Source of the DNA: Lepeophtheirus salmonis
Lineage: Eukaryota > Arthropoda > Copepoda > Siphonostomatoida > Caligidae
Length of the DNA stretch: 64,000 bases
NCBI RefSeq assembly: GCF_016086655.4
Contig: NC_052144.2
Location: forward strand, 33,697,896 to 33,761,895
Direction of reading: 5' to 3'
Position 1 is the first letter of the stretch. Every line of letters starts with the position of its first letter. Positions 11,607 to 24,159 of the stretch are shown piece by piece. Both the position numbers and the translations under genes were made by a program. The notes under the pieces are model-generated. The model worked only from the letters and a program-made list of their open reading frames with translations, searched no databases and was not told where the DNA came from.

Positions 11607-12079
11607 CAGGGGCGATCTGAAGAAGCTGTAATTCTCCCCAAATTAAGACATTTTTGTTTGTTACTAAAAAATGTAATACTTGAAATGGAATTTTTATAAC
11701 TTTTTTCCAAAAAATTTAGTTTTTAGCCGTGGGTTTTTTAAATTTTTTTGAAAAAATTAATATTTGAAATTTGTTTTCCATAAATTTAATGTATTAAGTA
11801 TTTCTTTTAAAAATAATAATTTTTGAAATTTTTATCAAGAAATTTAGTTTTTCGTGAACTGTTCTTGATTTTTGAATTTTTTTTCAAAACAATGTAATAA
11901 TTGAAATTTTTTTCACAAAATTTTATAAATGAAATTTAATTTTTGCAATTTTTTTAGTATGTTTAAAAAAAAATAGTTTTTCTTATTATTTTTTCAAAAA
12001 ACTTGAATTTTTGAATTTTTTTCCAAAAAAAATCAAAAAACCAAGCCCCCCTCAAAATATAATTCTGCGGACGCCCCTG
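11607..12079. mobile_element. hAT-like low-complexity element (CAGGGGCG family), copy 1
   Basis: It starts with CAGGGGCGATCTG and ends with CTGCGGACGCCCCTG, so the terminal 8 bp are inverted. The interior is a degenerate array of TTTTTGAAATTTTTTTCC-like units with no coding capacity. The CAGGGG terminus suggests the hAT superfamily, which makes 8-bp target duplications. Here the flanks share only part of a sequence (TATAAAAT versus AAAATAAC). Five related copies are listed below. Confidence 0.65.
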
Positions 12080-12171
12080 AAAATAACCAAAAATGTTTCT
12101 ATGATATTTTTTCGAGCTTCTTAGACCATTAAGCTCTTGTTTTTAACTGGAATAAACCCTAATTTTCTATC

Positions 12172-12296
12172 TATTTTTCTATATATCTCTCCTTCACTCT
12201 GTCTCTTCCCTCTTCTCTTTCTTTATCCCTCTCTCTCTCTTTTCTACCTTTATTCTTTGTTTCTATTCCCCTCTATATTCATCCCCTCCCTCTGTT
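12172..12296. repeat. CT-rich low-complexity tract
   Basis: A polypyrimidine tract with a (CT)n core near 12229-12240. It has no coding or element ends of its own. Confidence 0.8.
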
Positions 12297-12404
12297 TATA
12301 TATATAATCAACCTATTTCTGTAAGTAATTATATATCGTTGCTCAATTTTTTGGGGCTAATGATACATGGCAGCAACGCCCCTGGTTATAATAACGCATT
12401 AAAA

Positions 12405-12545
12405 ATTACTCAGTCTGAGCTAGGAAGGGTCTTTGAAGTCCATATAGGTATTGTATATGGACTTCTCAAGGAGTAACTGAGTGTCGAACTTACGCACCTT
12501 GAGTTCAAGTGATTAATTTTTTGTGAGTGTGTTGTCCATAACCTC
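12405..12545 (-). repeat. tRNA-derived SINE (family A), copy 2
   Basis: On the minus strand it carries a tRNA-like head (ATGGACAACAC), a B-box-like TAAGTTCGACAC, GAACTCAAGGTGCGTAAG and a tail AGCTCAGACTGAGT. These are in the same order as the better-preserved copy at 47848. A separate ACGCCCCTG end of the CAGGGGCG family lies just outside at about 12376-12384. Confidence 0.65.
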
Positions 12546-14352
12546 CTAAACCTGGAAAAAGTTGAAAAACTATCGAACTTATCCATATTTTAGATACTAA
12601 TTCCGGTAATTACTGGATAACACAACAGTCAATATTAGATACAAATTGAATTGTGATTAGAATAATGCTCTAACCTTCTGGAAGCATTGACGCAATTCCA
12701 TGAAAAAAACGAGAAAGAAAGAGAGAGAAAAAAAGTGATTATCCCTGGTAATCTTTGAAGTGATGAATTTACATAAATACATTTGACACAATGAAATTGT
12801 GTCAACAATCTCTTCAACTTTAATTTCTCTTTTTATTTTTAAGGCATTAAAGCTGTAAAGTCGCACGTTCACTACTTGGAACAAAAGGGAGTCATGCAAT
12901 TTTTTTCATCATGATGTGTCAGTAAGTGATGACATTAACTCCGTATGTTCAATGTTTCACACGTTTATGCATGCATTTCGCATAACAAAATAGAATAACT
13001 CCATGAATATATGTATTATGTAAACATTTAAAACTATTTTTCTAAGCTAAAAAATACAAAGATTTGGTTTGAAAGAATTTACATTCCGAGATAACTAACC
13101 TTTAACACACTGTATTTCATTTCACCTTTTCCAAGCACAATTCAAGTTGAGTCGTCCAGACTCTAGTATTGCATCTCTGAGTGGATACAATTTTAAATAC
13201 AAGTGTATATTGTATATTCAATTTTAGATACCATCCAGTTAAAAAATTATAATTATTTTTCTTTGAAAAGCAGATAAGTGGAACCTGGTACTTATATGTA
13301 TTACAAATAAGCATTTATTTCTCATTCGAAGTCAGTTCACAATTTTTTTTTATGTTTTAGGTACAAATGTCGACAACGTTTATACTGTTCATTTGTTTTT
13401 ACAATTTTATAGATTAGGTCTTTTGGTGTGCTCTGCGATTTTCTAATATTTTAAAAAATGATAAGAAAAAGGTCAATTTAGCAGTGAAAATTTATGATGC
13501 CTGGAAAAAATTAAAATTTTTAAACCCCTCCACCTGTCTGTGTTTCTCCAAAACTTGAAACCCCCTTCCAATTAGACGTCTTTAATTTTTAGATATCCTC
13601 CCTTCCTGTATGTATTTCTAAATAAAATATATTGATTATCTTTATCTTGAAGACCACTGATCAGGACGATGCATATAATTATATATATTTTTTTTTCTTG
13701 GAAAAAAAATTTTATAAATTAAAATTTTTCCTCTTATGTTCTCATAAAACTTCTAGTATAGAACAACAAATTCTTCGTTTGGAGTGAAGATACAGCAGGA
13801 GGGGGGAGGGGGCTGCTGATATTATTCATATTAAAAATGTTTTGTTTATCAGGGATGGTGGACTCCTCAATATATGTATATCCCCCGCCCCCGCCAACTG
13901 GACGCCATAAAGAATATTTTAAAGATTGTTATTTTTCAAAAATTAGCATTGTTCAAAAATACTTAACTCCAGTGTTAAAATGATAGATACTAAAAGATAA
14001 AACTGAGACTAAAGACCAACCCACTGCAATTCTGAGTTCATAACTTTCCAAGTTAAATTCAAGTCAGTGTCCACCACATAATGACGAGTCATTAAACAAA
14101 TTACTGGAGTTCTACAGTACTGTGCAAAAGTACGTAAATATATGTTCTTTAATAGAGGGAGTACCTGGCATTATTCGAAGCTATTAGGCGTAGATGAACA
14201 GACAAAAAGACCAAAAAACTTTGTTGTGATAATATTGAAATGTACTTTCCTTTTCTTTTTTAATATGAGATGCTGAGCTTCAGCAACGTACCCTCGTTGT
14301 TAAGAATGAGTCATCCACAGACAGACAAACTAAGCTTTTTTAAATATAGATA
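12546..14352. other. AT-rich, no gene recognised
   Basis: It includes a G-rich run (about 13800-13812) and a C-rich run (13883-13893) about 80 bp apart that could pair. No coding signature was found. Confidence 0.4.
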
Positions 14353-14545
14353 CTAATGTTGAGACTCGGTGACGCAGCGAATTTTTTTTTCGTTTCTTTC
14401 TTAAATGATTTTTTTCTGGACCGCTTTAGACAAATTTTTTGGTCCAGACTGCGCTCTAAGATCGTGGACCGATTTGTTTCACTCACACTTTATGGACAAT
14501 TGTCATTCGGTCTCAATTTATGGACCATTTTTTTTGGTTTCATAT
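14353..14545 (+). repeat. TAGTGTTG/CGGTCC repeat family D, copy 1
   Basis: It begins TAATGTTGAGACTCGGT and is filled with GGACCG/GGTCCAG words on alternating strands. The same start, inverted, ends the copy at 60689 (GGACCGAGTCTCAACACTA). The repeat words give a run of short open codons with no domain. Confidence 0.55.
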
Positions 14546-14934
14546 TAAGGTTATATTATGAAGAGTAAATTTTTTTTTCTAGATCAACCGTCATTCATTT
14601 TTTCAAAAAATCTCAAAAGTACACGATATGTTTTAGAAAAAATGCTGTATACATTTAAGAGACAACGGGATCAAAATTAATCCGAGCAATATCTTTTTAA
14701 ACTTCGTATGACGTCATTAAAAAAGTAAATAAGTAGAAGTAGAATACTATGACATTTTGTTTGAAAAGTTCAAAACTCAATATTTCTGAACCTTAATTAA
14801 TGTAGACATTGGAATTTCTTTTATTTATTAAGATACTGGGATTGATCCTTAAACTTTTACCTACCTCACTCCAATAAGTACAATGGATTGCTAGATTGGG
14901 AAAAGAGGACAATTTAAGCTTATATTAGGTTGAG

Positions 14935-15215
14935 GAAAAAGTAATTTTGTATTTTACTTTATTTTAATGCTTTTTATGAAGTTTTATGAGAATCTAACTT
15001 ATCGTACCTTTATTGAGGATACATTTTTACCCCCAAGCGCGTTAGCCATAGACAGGAATAGTTAGTAGTCCCTTGGTGCCAGGTCCGGACTGTCGATTAG
15101 ATGCATAAGAATTTCACATCCGAGTTCCTCGAGTTCCTGTAGCTTCTCGCGTGTCATCAAAGACGTGTGCGGCCTGGCGTAGTCTTGATGAAACACAATT
15201 CTTCTCCTACTCGAT
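14935..15215 (-). mobile_element. Mariner element, 5'-truncated (family A, copy 3)
   Basis: The terminus TTAGGTTGAGGAAAAAGTAA is the family A end seen at 426 and 27111, here marking the 3' end of a minus-strand copy. The transposase C-terminal half follows and the copy stops abruptly near 15215. The upstream half and other terminal repeat are missing. Confidence 0.8.
15020..15206 (-). pseudogene. Mariner transposase, catalytic C-terminal half
   Basis: The minus strand translates from RRIVFHQDYARPHTS through LMTREKLQ to DSPDLAPRDY, then a stop codon, then LFLSMANALGG. The HQD aspartate and the final aspartate of the D34D catalytic triad are both present, unlike the copy at 27.5 kb, where the last one is alanine. 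The reading stays in frame for about 50 codons, so this is the best-preserved catalytic stretch of the family here. It is killed by the stop after RDY and by the loss of everything before RRIVF. Confidence 0.85.
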
Positions 15216-15556
15216 TTTCTTTTTTTATCCCTCCTTCTGCAAATAGTTTAAAACAGTTTTATGAAAATAGTGAAGAATTAAATAAGGAAAAGTGTCTAAA
15301 AGAACAAAAGTGTCACAAATGCGGGATAACGAGTATATTTCAAAAGGACTCTTAGTTGAGCCTTGAAGAAATGTAAGAAACTCCATCGATAGAATGTTTC
15401 AACAGGAATGATTAAAGGAAAAGTTCGAACCTATAATAAAAAGAGGGGGACCCAAAATTGCATTAACATAACAAAATAATGAGAATGAATTGTATGGAAG
15501 AAATGAATAAACCACGCAAACCTAATTTACAATATGTTTAAGTACAATATTTAGCT

Positions 15557-16090
15557 TTATTTTTTATTGAATAAGTCTTTCTTCAAAACAATGACAGCTT
15601 CAACACGCCGGCGAACAGATTGTAGATGAAGCCCGTGTCCATAGCAGCTCGAACAAAATCCAAAGACATACATTCTTCTCAAACTCCTTAAACTGCAAAG
15701 TCCAGAAGGTTGATATCAGGGTTGCAAGAGGGCCAAATGTAGGCAGCCCAGAGGTCAGTCATATTGTTGCTGTATAAGTTCGCTGTCGCTTCTTCGCTGT
15801 AGATGGCTGTAATTGACTTGTAGAGGCTGTATGCAGTCCGGATGGAGATACCAACGGTATCTGCAGTTTTTTTCCGTACTGACTCTGGAGCGGAGAAGAA
15901 CGCCCACGCCCTGCTTTTTGTTGTTGCGGCTACATTTTGACTCGTAGAGACATGGAACAAAACCGTAATTACATGATACTGCACGTTTTGGGTAACATTT
16001 GGGCAAAATATAAAAAGACAACGTATACGTCAGGCGGCAAAATCTCCGATAGATAAAATTACCCGAGACAAAAAGGTAGTTATGTGGCCA
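15557..16090 (-). pseudogene. Tc1-like transposase with catalytic core deleted
   Basis: A minus-strand frame of 98 codons (15688-15984) contains a helix-turn-helix-like part (SVRKKTADTVGISIRTAYSL). It runs almost at once into the C-terminal motif WPSCNPDINLLDFAV, a variant of the usual Tc1 P.SPDLNPLD block. After further loss of about 30 residues, the tail MSLDFVRAA and RRRVEAVI ends at a stop at 15557-15559. The central DDE region is gone, so DNA-binding and C-terminal ends are joined. The third catalytic acid corresponds to the D of LLDF. Terminal repeats were not identified. A longer minus frame (15755-16099) in another phase is a shadow. Confidence 0.75.
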
Positions 16091-16164
16091 AACTACCATT
16101 AGGGAAAATGTTCACTAAAAAATTCCATAGAACACTTCTGAACCACTAAATGTAGTACGGGTAT

Positions 16165-16814
16165 AGCCAACCCGGAGAGTCGAGGCGTGGGCAGGAGGGG
16201 CTGTACCCTCCTCCATTGTAGGAATTGTTGCATTTTACTAAAAAAATTAATATTTGAAATTGAATTGAATTTTTTAACTTATTTAGTATAACGATACTAA
16301 TTTTTGAAATTTTTCTGCAAAAAATTTAATATTTGAATTTTTTTTTTCAAAATTTTTTTATATTTTAACTTGAATTTTTAATTTTTTTTTCAAAAATACA
16401 TTTTTTTGTAAACAGCTATAGATTTTTGTATTTTTTTTTTCCAAAAATTTAATATTTGAAATTTTATGTGAACAGCTATACATTTTGAATCTTTTTTTAC
16501 AAAATTGTTGCACATTTTTAGTATAGCCATCGATTTTTGAAATTTTTTTCCAAAATTTTTTTTTTTGATCAGCTGTGGATTTTTGAAATTTGTATTCAAA
16601 AAGTTTATTTTTCAACATTTTTAATATTTTAAAAAAAATTAATTTTTTTCTTATTTTTTGTGATCAGTTGTGGATTTTGGATTTTTTTTTTTCCCAAAAA
16701 ATAATTTCTTGAAAATAGCTATAAATTTTTGAATTTTTTTTTGTGAAAATTTAATATTCAATTTTCCCTCCCCCCACCCACAAACAAAAAAAATTAATGC
16801 TTCAAACGCCCCTG
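16165..16814 (-). mobile_element. hAT-like low-complexity element (CAGGGGCG family), copy 2
   Basis: It lies in inverted orientation to the copies at 19490 and 41011. It starts with a decayed GGCGTGGGCAGGAGGGGCTG block, the reverse complement of the AGCCCCTCC..CCACCCC end, and finishes with ACGCCCCTG at 16814. The interior is a long array of TTTTTGAAATTTTT units with interspersed AGCTGTGGATTTTTG words. Two minus-strand frames here (16358-16618) are lysine/phenylalanine-rich artefacts of the array. Confidence 0.65.
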
Positions 16815-17929
16815 CAAACAACACTAAGATATTGTGTGAAACTTAAACATCTAGTTTATACCATCCCTTTTGATGTATGTAACTATGTACAATGTACCTA
16901 AGTACGTTTGTTTGTCTATCCTAAGCTCCAAAAATAAGGCAGAATGACACATGATATATGTATGTATCTATGAGTTTCTATATTTATGTATGTACATATG
17001 CCTGTGTAAATATTGACTTAACATCTTTCCATGTGGCTAATGCATCCATTCTGGGAAGTTTTTTCCTCGTTAAGAATATAACGAAATTTTCATTTATTTT
17101 AAGTATTAAAAAAATAACATAAAATAAGTCTCAACTTTCATAGTTGTTCAACCCTTCAGCGGAGTGAGTGAAGACCTAATGAATATTAATTCATGATTAT
17201 TCTATAATAAAAATTAAATTACTTATAAAATTATGCAAGATTCTCCATTGTTCCTCATACGAGAACAAAAGTTTTACCTATATTATGTGTACATAGATAT
17301 TAAAATATATTAATACAACCATACAGATTGGTTTCAGTATCATTATTTTTATGAAGGTAAAATATGTATGTACCTCTACGCATTTGGTAAAAAGAGTTAC
17401 TTCTCACTGGCTTGTTAGAGGAGAAAAAAAATCTCTGATTGGTTCATCATCAAACCCATAAATGACCCCATATATTCACCGGTCCCATAGGTAAACTTAA
17501 TTAACCTTTTTTTTTTCTTATTTAATGAGAGCCTCCACCCAATAATAAAGGTACTAAAAACACAAAGGAAGAATCATTTTTTCAACCCTCTAAGCTAATC
17601 TTATTTTTCTTTTTCATTTTTTTAGTATGAAGGCTACGATCATCTTCTATTTGAAAGAGCTAATAGTCAAACTCTTTTGTAAGGACTCCATAATATACAA
17701 TTGTCACCATTAGCTTATTTATGTATGTAGGTACAAAATCATGAATTGCATTAATATGAGGTTTTGTGACTACACACTCCACGTGTCATATTTAAGTTTA
17801 GTCTTAAAGAAATGCTCACAGATTGAGTTTTAATAGAAATTTTTACAAAAGTGAGGCTGTGTTATATTATAGTATTCATTTTCAAATCTTTTTAATTTCA
17901 AAGGCAACAAAATGGAACTAAAAAAATAT
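16815..17929. other. AT-rich, nothing recognised
   Basis: No coding or repeat structure assigned beyond TATG-rich microsatellite-like patches near 16960-17000. Confidence 0.4.
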
Positions 17930-18536
17930 TATGATATGTGAAATGCTCGCACGCTGAACAACCCAATCGTGATTGCCAATGACCTTAGGATTAGGTAGAC
18001 GGCCGTGTATGGCATTAAAAAGTTATGAGAATCTCATAGAACAGTCGCCAGAAAGTCGAGGGATGGTCTGAAACGAACAGTAAGAACAAAGGCTATTATT
18101 ATGCGTGTCAAAAACCCCTTTCTAGAAATCCAGTGAGGACGATTCGCCGTATGACAAGAAGATGAATGTGAGCGAGTTTAATCTCCGAAGGATAATTAAA
18201 TTTGACTTGGGAGCAAAATCAAGAGCATGGAGGAAGAAACATCTCATTACGAGGGCCAAAAAGGACATGTGATTATATAGAGCCAAGCAGCTTTTGAATA
18301 TGTTCAAGAACATATGGCGCCCCAGCTTCCCCGATCTTGATCCTTTTTATTATTCAATATAGACAAAGGTCGATGGAGCACACTGCAACAAGCCTCATGG
18401 GTCTGTGATATCTTTGGAGCCCACCATCAAAGCTGCATAGGGTGACTTTTAAGATGAATACATCCGTAAGGTTTGTGCAGGCTTTATGAAGAGGTTGGAG
18501 GCCGTCAATGAGGCTGAAGGAGGAAATATTGATTAA
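17930..18536 (+). pseudogene. Tc1-like transposase, central domain deleted
   Basis: The plus strand gives NNPIVIANDLRIR, stop, TAVYGIKKL (helix-turn-helix), then RTVRTKAIIMRVK, and after a frameshift MNVSEFNLRRIIKFDLGAKS, AWRKKHLITRAKKDM, stop, YRAKQLLN. It then jumps to IWRPSFPDLDPFYYSI and the tail YIRKVCAGFMKRLEAVNEAE, ending GGNID and a stop at 18534-18536. The order is that of a Tc1/mariner transposase with a paired N-terminal domain, but about 130 residues with the first two catalytic acids are missing between QLLN and IWRP. There are at least five stops. The final catalytic block SPDLNPLD has become FPDLDPFY. Confidence 0.85.
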
Positions 18537-19489
18537 AAAACATTGATATTAGTTATTATTCGCTGAAAATAAACTTAATTTTGTTCTCACTATCTTCACA
18601 AACTACTTTCTAATAATGTTTGAAATACAATCTTCAGTCTATGACGTAGGGGTACAAAATCACAAATGTTCGAAGGCAATTCGTAAGTTTTTATGTTTGA
18701 CGTCTTTATTACGTTTTCTACTTGAGTGGAATTCATTTCCTAAGCCAGTCACCAAAATCTTATAATTTTGGAACGGGGAATGTTGTAGTTACAAAAAGTC
18801 ACAATAATACAAAAACTTAATTTTTTGAAATTAGGACAATGCAATTGCAATAGCGCCCATAAAATTTTATAAATTTTTTGCTTTTTTAATTCTGAGTACC
18901 CTAAAAAGATTAGCGTTTTTTTATTCTTCAAATTTATGTGCAATTGGAAATTCACTTTTATTTAACTTTTTTAGTTCAAAAAGTTTTGAATAACATCCTA
19001 ATACCGGAAACAGATATTTTAACAACACTACTTTAAATATAATAGACACTGTATCATGACTATTTATGCGTTTTTAAAAATCAGTTATTCAACCTTCCTC
19101 TTTATTGGTATTTTAAAAAGTACCGGCTTTTAGGAGGAGAGAAGAAACTGCAGATATGTGCCTGAGCCCTTCTGTTACATTTAAAAATAATTGTCCTGAT
19201 CCCATAAGGTTTGTAAAGTGCACGTTTAAGCAGACCCCACAAATCCATAAGCCGTTTGAATGATATCTGTCTCATCTCAGAATATCCCTACTATTTATGT
19301 AAAGATGAGTCCAATTGTTGAAAATAATGGTGTGCAGTGATTTAGGGTTTTTTCTGTTTCTTTTTGAAAGAAAAGGTTGAGAGATTTATGTGTATGAAGA
19401 TCCTAATTTGGTGGAAAATGTGAGGAGCCTTAATTCCATCAAAATAAAATGTACCATACATAAAGGACTTTATATATATATATTTTTTT
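18537..19489. other. AT-rich, nothing certain
   Basis: A less AT-rich patch at 19135-19330 has short open runs on both strands but no motif I can name. The rest is plain. Confidence 0.35.
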
Positions 19490-20073
19490 TTTGTGGGGGG
19501 CCTTTTTTTCGAATTTTTTGGAAAATTTAATTTCAAAATATTTTTTTTTTTTAATTTAAAAATTCATAGCTATTCCCAAAAAATTAGCTTTTTAGGAAAA
19601 AAATTTCAACATTCCCCAGTTGTACCGAAAAAAATCATTTTTTTAAAAAGAAAATTCTGAAATTAAATTTCAAATATACTATCACCAACTTCTCACAAAA
19701 ATAAAATATTTTGTAAAAAAAATTAGAATACTAAATATTAAAGTTTTTGCAGAAAATTTTTAAATTTTTTTTCAAAAATCCAAAGCTTATAAAAAAAAAT
19801 TCAATTATTATATATAAAATTTTGTGGAAAAAAATTTTAAAATTAAGTGTAACATATAAAAATTTCAAAAATATATATTCCAATATTAAATTTTTAGAGA
19901 AAAATTACAAAAATCTAAAGATATTCACAAAAAATTAATTTTTTCTTTGAAACTAAACATTGAAAATTAATAAATTTCAAATATTTAATTTCCTAGTAAA
20001 AAGCATAAATTCATTAATTTTTTTTTGTGGGGGGAGCTACAGCCCCTCCAGCCCACCCCTTGTGGACGCCCCA
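19490..20073 (+). mobile_element. hAT-like low-complexity element (CAGGGGCG family), copy 3
   Basis: The right end reads AGCCCCTCCAGCCCACCCCT then TGTGGACGCCCC, the family's best-preserved 3' end. The left end begins inside the element (GTGGGGGGCC), so the CAGGGGCGTCC start is lost behind a TA/T-rich patch. The interior carries repeated AAAAATTTCAAAAAT units that create meaningless lysine-rich frames. Confidence 0.65.
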
Positions 20074-23000
20074 TACATAATGTTTTACTTTTTATGTACA
20101 GTTATAATATTCATGATGAGGGGGGGACGAATTGACATTGATTGAGCTGTGACTTTATAGAACTGTGGTAGGTGAGGTTGGATATACCATTTTTCTTTAT
20201 TTTCGCTGAGGATGCAATGTGCTGATTGTTTTGGTTTTTAGGGGTGGTATGTACGTACATACACGTATACTTTGGGTTGTTTGTTGAACAGAGTGGTGGC
20301 AGAAGGAACAAGGCCATGGTCATGGTTGTTGTATATTCTATGTATCCATCATTTCGTTCCCTCTTGAACAAGATAAATAAACTTTTCATGTATGTACGTG
20401 TACATAGGTATATGTATATTTATCCTTCTTTAGAATCTTAAAGCAGTCTCATCCATCATGTTTATAGAAGAAAAAAACAAACTTCTTTTCTATGGGTCAT
20501 ATTTTTTTCAACAAGAGGGAAGAAGCATAATATTTTCATCTACTAAGATGACTATTTTGCTTATTAAGACAATCTATGACACTCCCAGGAAGTATTTACT
20601 ATCATGCATTATACCTGGGTAAGTATATATATTATATTAATCAAGGAGTCATAATTATCACTATTAGTTTTGATGGGTGTCAAGAAAGAATGAAAGAGGA
20701 AGAAGTCTCAAGGAGAGAATGTCAGTGGAAAAAATAGCAAGGAAAAAATAGATACAGTTTTAATAAATGGCAAAATTCTTTTAAACTGATATAATACCCA
20801 TCACTAATGTATTAAGATAAAAGAAAAATAAACAAACACGACAACGGTTCGAATGGAAAAAGTGATAATCACTTAATTCTTCGTTATCATAAGACATGAT
20901 GGATTATTTATATTGGACTAGACTTGTGGATTATTGAACATATCTTACCATAATATGCTGAGATATATAAGGTACCTACAATTTTTGGGCCGCTGAAACC
21001 TTCTCAAAGAGGGAGTCTCTATATGTACCGCAAATAGCCAAATTAGATAATTTTATGAGTGTTGAATAAATATTTTTAGAGTAGTTTTAGTCGTCATTAA
21101 ATATGAATTTACATATACTCAATAAATGAATTAATTAATGGAATTAACACATTTACATTTATATTTGCTCTGTAAGTTAATGAAATTGAAGCCGGATTCT
21201 CATTCTAAATTGGAATGAATGAATTTATAAAGTTGTAATTTTCATATTCTTTCATAAATATCATTAAAGACCAGTATTAAAAACGTAGTTACATATTCAA
21301 ATGTCATTGTAACATACTAGTAAAATACACGTAAAAATTCATTCAATGAGACTATAAGTCACTTGATATGGTTCTCATAACTTGGATGGATATCCATTGG
21401 AAGTATAAATTCACAGACCTAGATATACAACTTGGAGGATTCAAGCCCTTTGAGTAACTACAAAATGTTTCATTCCCTTTTGAAAAGAAAGAAGGTGATA
21501 TGAAGTGAGGAAGAAAATCGTTCTATTCTAATTTCAGATTACTCCAACTGTACTGAGCTTTACTTTATTTTTGTGAAAAATCTAGTATCCTAATTTGATA
21601 GTTTGATTGGCTGTTACAAAAGAGTTATCTACCATTTGTAAGTTTTACTGAGTAAAACCCGATAATTTCTATAAAACAAAAATTCAATCATATTTACATT
21701 TTATTATAAGTTTCATTTTTATAGACAAAAAACAAACAGTTTTTGTGGAAAATTGTGAAAATTTCAACTTTTTTTTCATATTGGTAATATTGAACATTAG
21801 TAAATAAGTGTTCTTCTATATAAATAAACGTGATCTAAAATACATTTTTGCCGAATTCATCAAAAAAGTGTATAATAATACATATTACATAAAAAAAAAG
21901 CTATATATATAGCCTTTTTTTTGTATATTTGACCATCAAAAAATAAAACTAACTTTGAAAAGTCAATACCTTGGATCCCACTTAAAATAAATCTATGTTA
22001 GGCTCGTGACCATTTCTATTGGGACTATATTCTTAGATCTTGATTTCCGTTATCGGATTGATAAAGTACCGATTTCCAAATGTATTATATGGAAGAAAAG
22101 TGAAGGAAAAAGGCGTTGATGATTATTTATTAGTGCAGTGAACAATTGTCAATCATTTAAATTTGAAAGGTGTGGGATCAAAAAATGTGGCTTGTATACT
22201 TTTCATCTAGGCTTCTTAAAGATGACATTAGATAGATATTACAACTATGATCAGGGAATTTTGCAGATTTCTTTATAATTTTTAATCATATGGGTAAAAA
22301 TACTCCCTGGTTTTATGATAATATGACCCAAATTGGCAAGCCAAAAGCAAACTAAAATGATTTTTATCAAAATTGAGTATAGATTGCACTTGTATTTTTC
22401 GATGAACTGTGCTCCAAATTGTAATTAAATTAGCCAAAATTGATTGTCACAATACAATCATGATAAATTGATAGCCTTTATTTGCAAGGGGATGTCGGTG
22501 CCAATATATGTCTCATAATCAAATAAAGGTTCTAAACAATAACTAAAATTCTTGTGTCACTTAAATAATCTCACAAATCATAATAAAAAGGCGATAATTG
22601 ATTTAAATATGTATATGGAAAAATTGAGCTATATGTATGTATATAGGAATAAAAAAATATTAATTGTATCCTTTTCTTGATTCTTATTCAATATTGTTTT
22701 TATAATGACGCATTATATATCCAGTACACTCATTTTATAAAATTTAGGGGAAAAAATTAGATGATTTTTTTTTGCAAATATTAATCCGGTGAAAGCAATC
22801 CCTACTGGTATAGTAACATATTTTTTGGAGGAGAACTTTATTTCAGATAAATATATATATTCACAATCCATAGTATGCTTATTTTTGTTGGTGCATAAAT
22901 AAGCATAACAAAATTACATTTGAAAGAAGTATGCACAATAGAGTGGTTTGTTTTTCAACTTTTTTGAATTTACGAAACAGAAAAGTTGTCGTGTGCTAAG

Positions 23001-23975
23001 AAAATAGTCTATGCAAATTTTATTTTCCTATAATGTCATTTTTAAGCCTTATATTTAGTTCAAAGTTTGAAAGGAGGTAAAAGTTATTTATTTGGTCAAT
23101 AAAGATTAAAATACTGCATGAATCATTATTTCGCATTTATTAACTATGACAAAAATTATTCCAACCTATAAAAACATTAATAAAGTTTTTTTGTAAAGCT
23201 ACCTTATGGATCAAAAGGAGAGAATAAATGACATTATAAATTTTGATAATTCCTGGTTGAAAATGTAAAAAAAAAAGGATGCGCGCTATATGCGGATCAT
23301 TAAATATTCCTAACTTTTTTCTCAAATTTTTTTTTTGGTATCTATATTCACAAACTAAAGAGCTTTTGCCTTTTTTCATAACTTTATCAAGATCTGCGAC
23401 CTAAAAATTACCTCCGAGGATAATAATTTTATGTTTATTTTTCATGCAATATATCAACTTTTCTGCACTAGTCGTCATCAAAATTTTAAAAAAAGTTGAA
23501 GATTATACCACTCTAATGTACAACGTACCTACTTAGAAAAATAAATCATTTTTCTAAGTCATTTTTTAGAGAAAAATTTGATATATGAAAAGTGTTTTAA
23601 TAAATGAACAAGAGAACTACAAAACGTTAGAGGCTATAAAGAATGAGGGGAACGAAGAGGAAAATAAATAATATATAAAAGATATTTAATACCTCATAAT
23701 GTATGAATGTGAAAATGGATGAACACTGTTGTATGAGTGTATATGTACTCAAAGAGCATGACGTCCATTAGTTTGTTTGTTTTTATGTATGTATAAAAAG
23801 CCTTTATTATGATTATTTCAGCTCTAAATCCTCTTTCGAAAAATAAAACCCCAAAAAAATGACAACAAAAAGTTCCGCAAAGAAAGAATTTTAAATACCA
23901 AAATAATTGCTTTCGCCTTTGTTTTGTTCTTATAACAACAAAAAATTAGAAGGAGAAAAAAAAACGAAGTGGGTT
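20074..23975. other. Long AT-rich stretch, no gene recognised
   Basis: Nearly 4 kb without recognisable elements or coding motifs. It holds tetranucleotide-like GTAC/TGTA patches near 20240-20280 and 20390-20430 and a GCTATATATATAGC palindrome near 21900. Open frames are short and compositionally like the surrounding sequence. Confidence 0.4.
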
Positions 23976-24159
23976 TGTGAAGAAGAAGATTTATTTGATC
24001 TATTTTCTTGTTAGTGAAGGATTTAAAGTCAATTCCACGGTTGTTTGGTTTCTTGGTTTCTTTGTAGCCTTCTCATTAACATTTTCTTTTCCTTTCTGTT
24101 GTTTGTTTGCATATAAACCCTTACTTTTAAATAAATCCATTGGTTTAAAAGGAAAGCAA

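Noticed and set aside
15755..16099. Minus-strand frame of 114 codons
   Set aside because: It overlaps the Tc1-like remnant in the wrong phase and has no domain of its own.
16358..16618. Two lysine/phenylalanine-rich minus-strand frames
   Set aside because: They are products of the A/T tandem array in the CAGGGGCG element.
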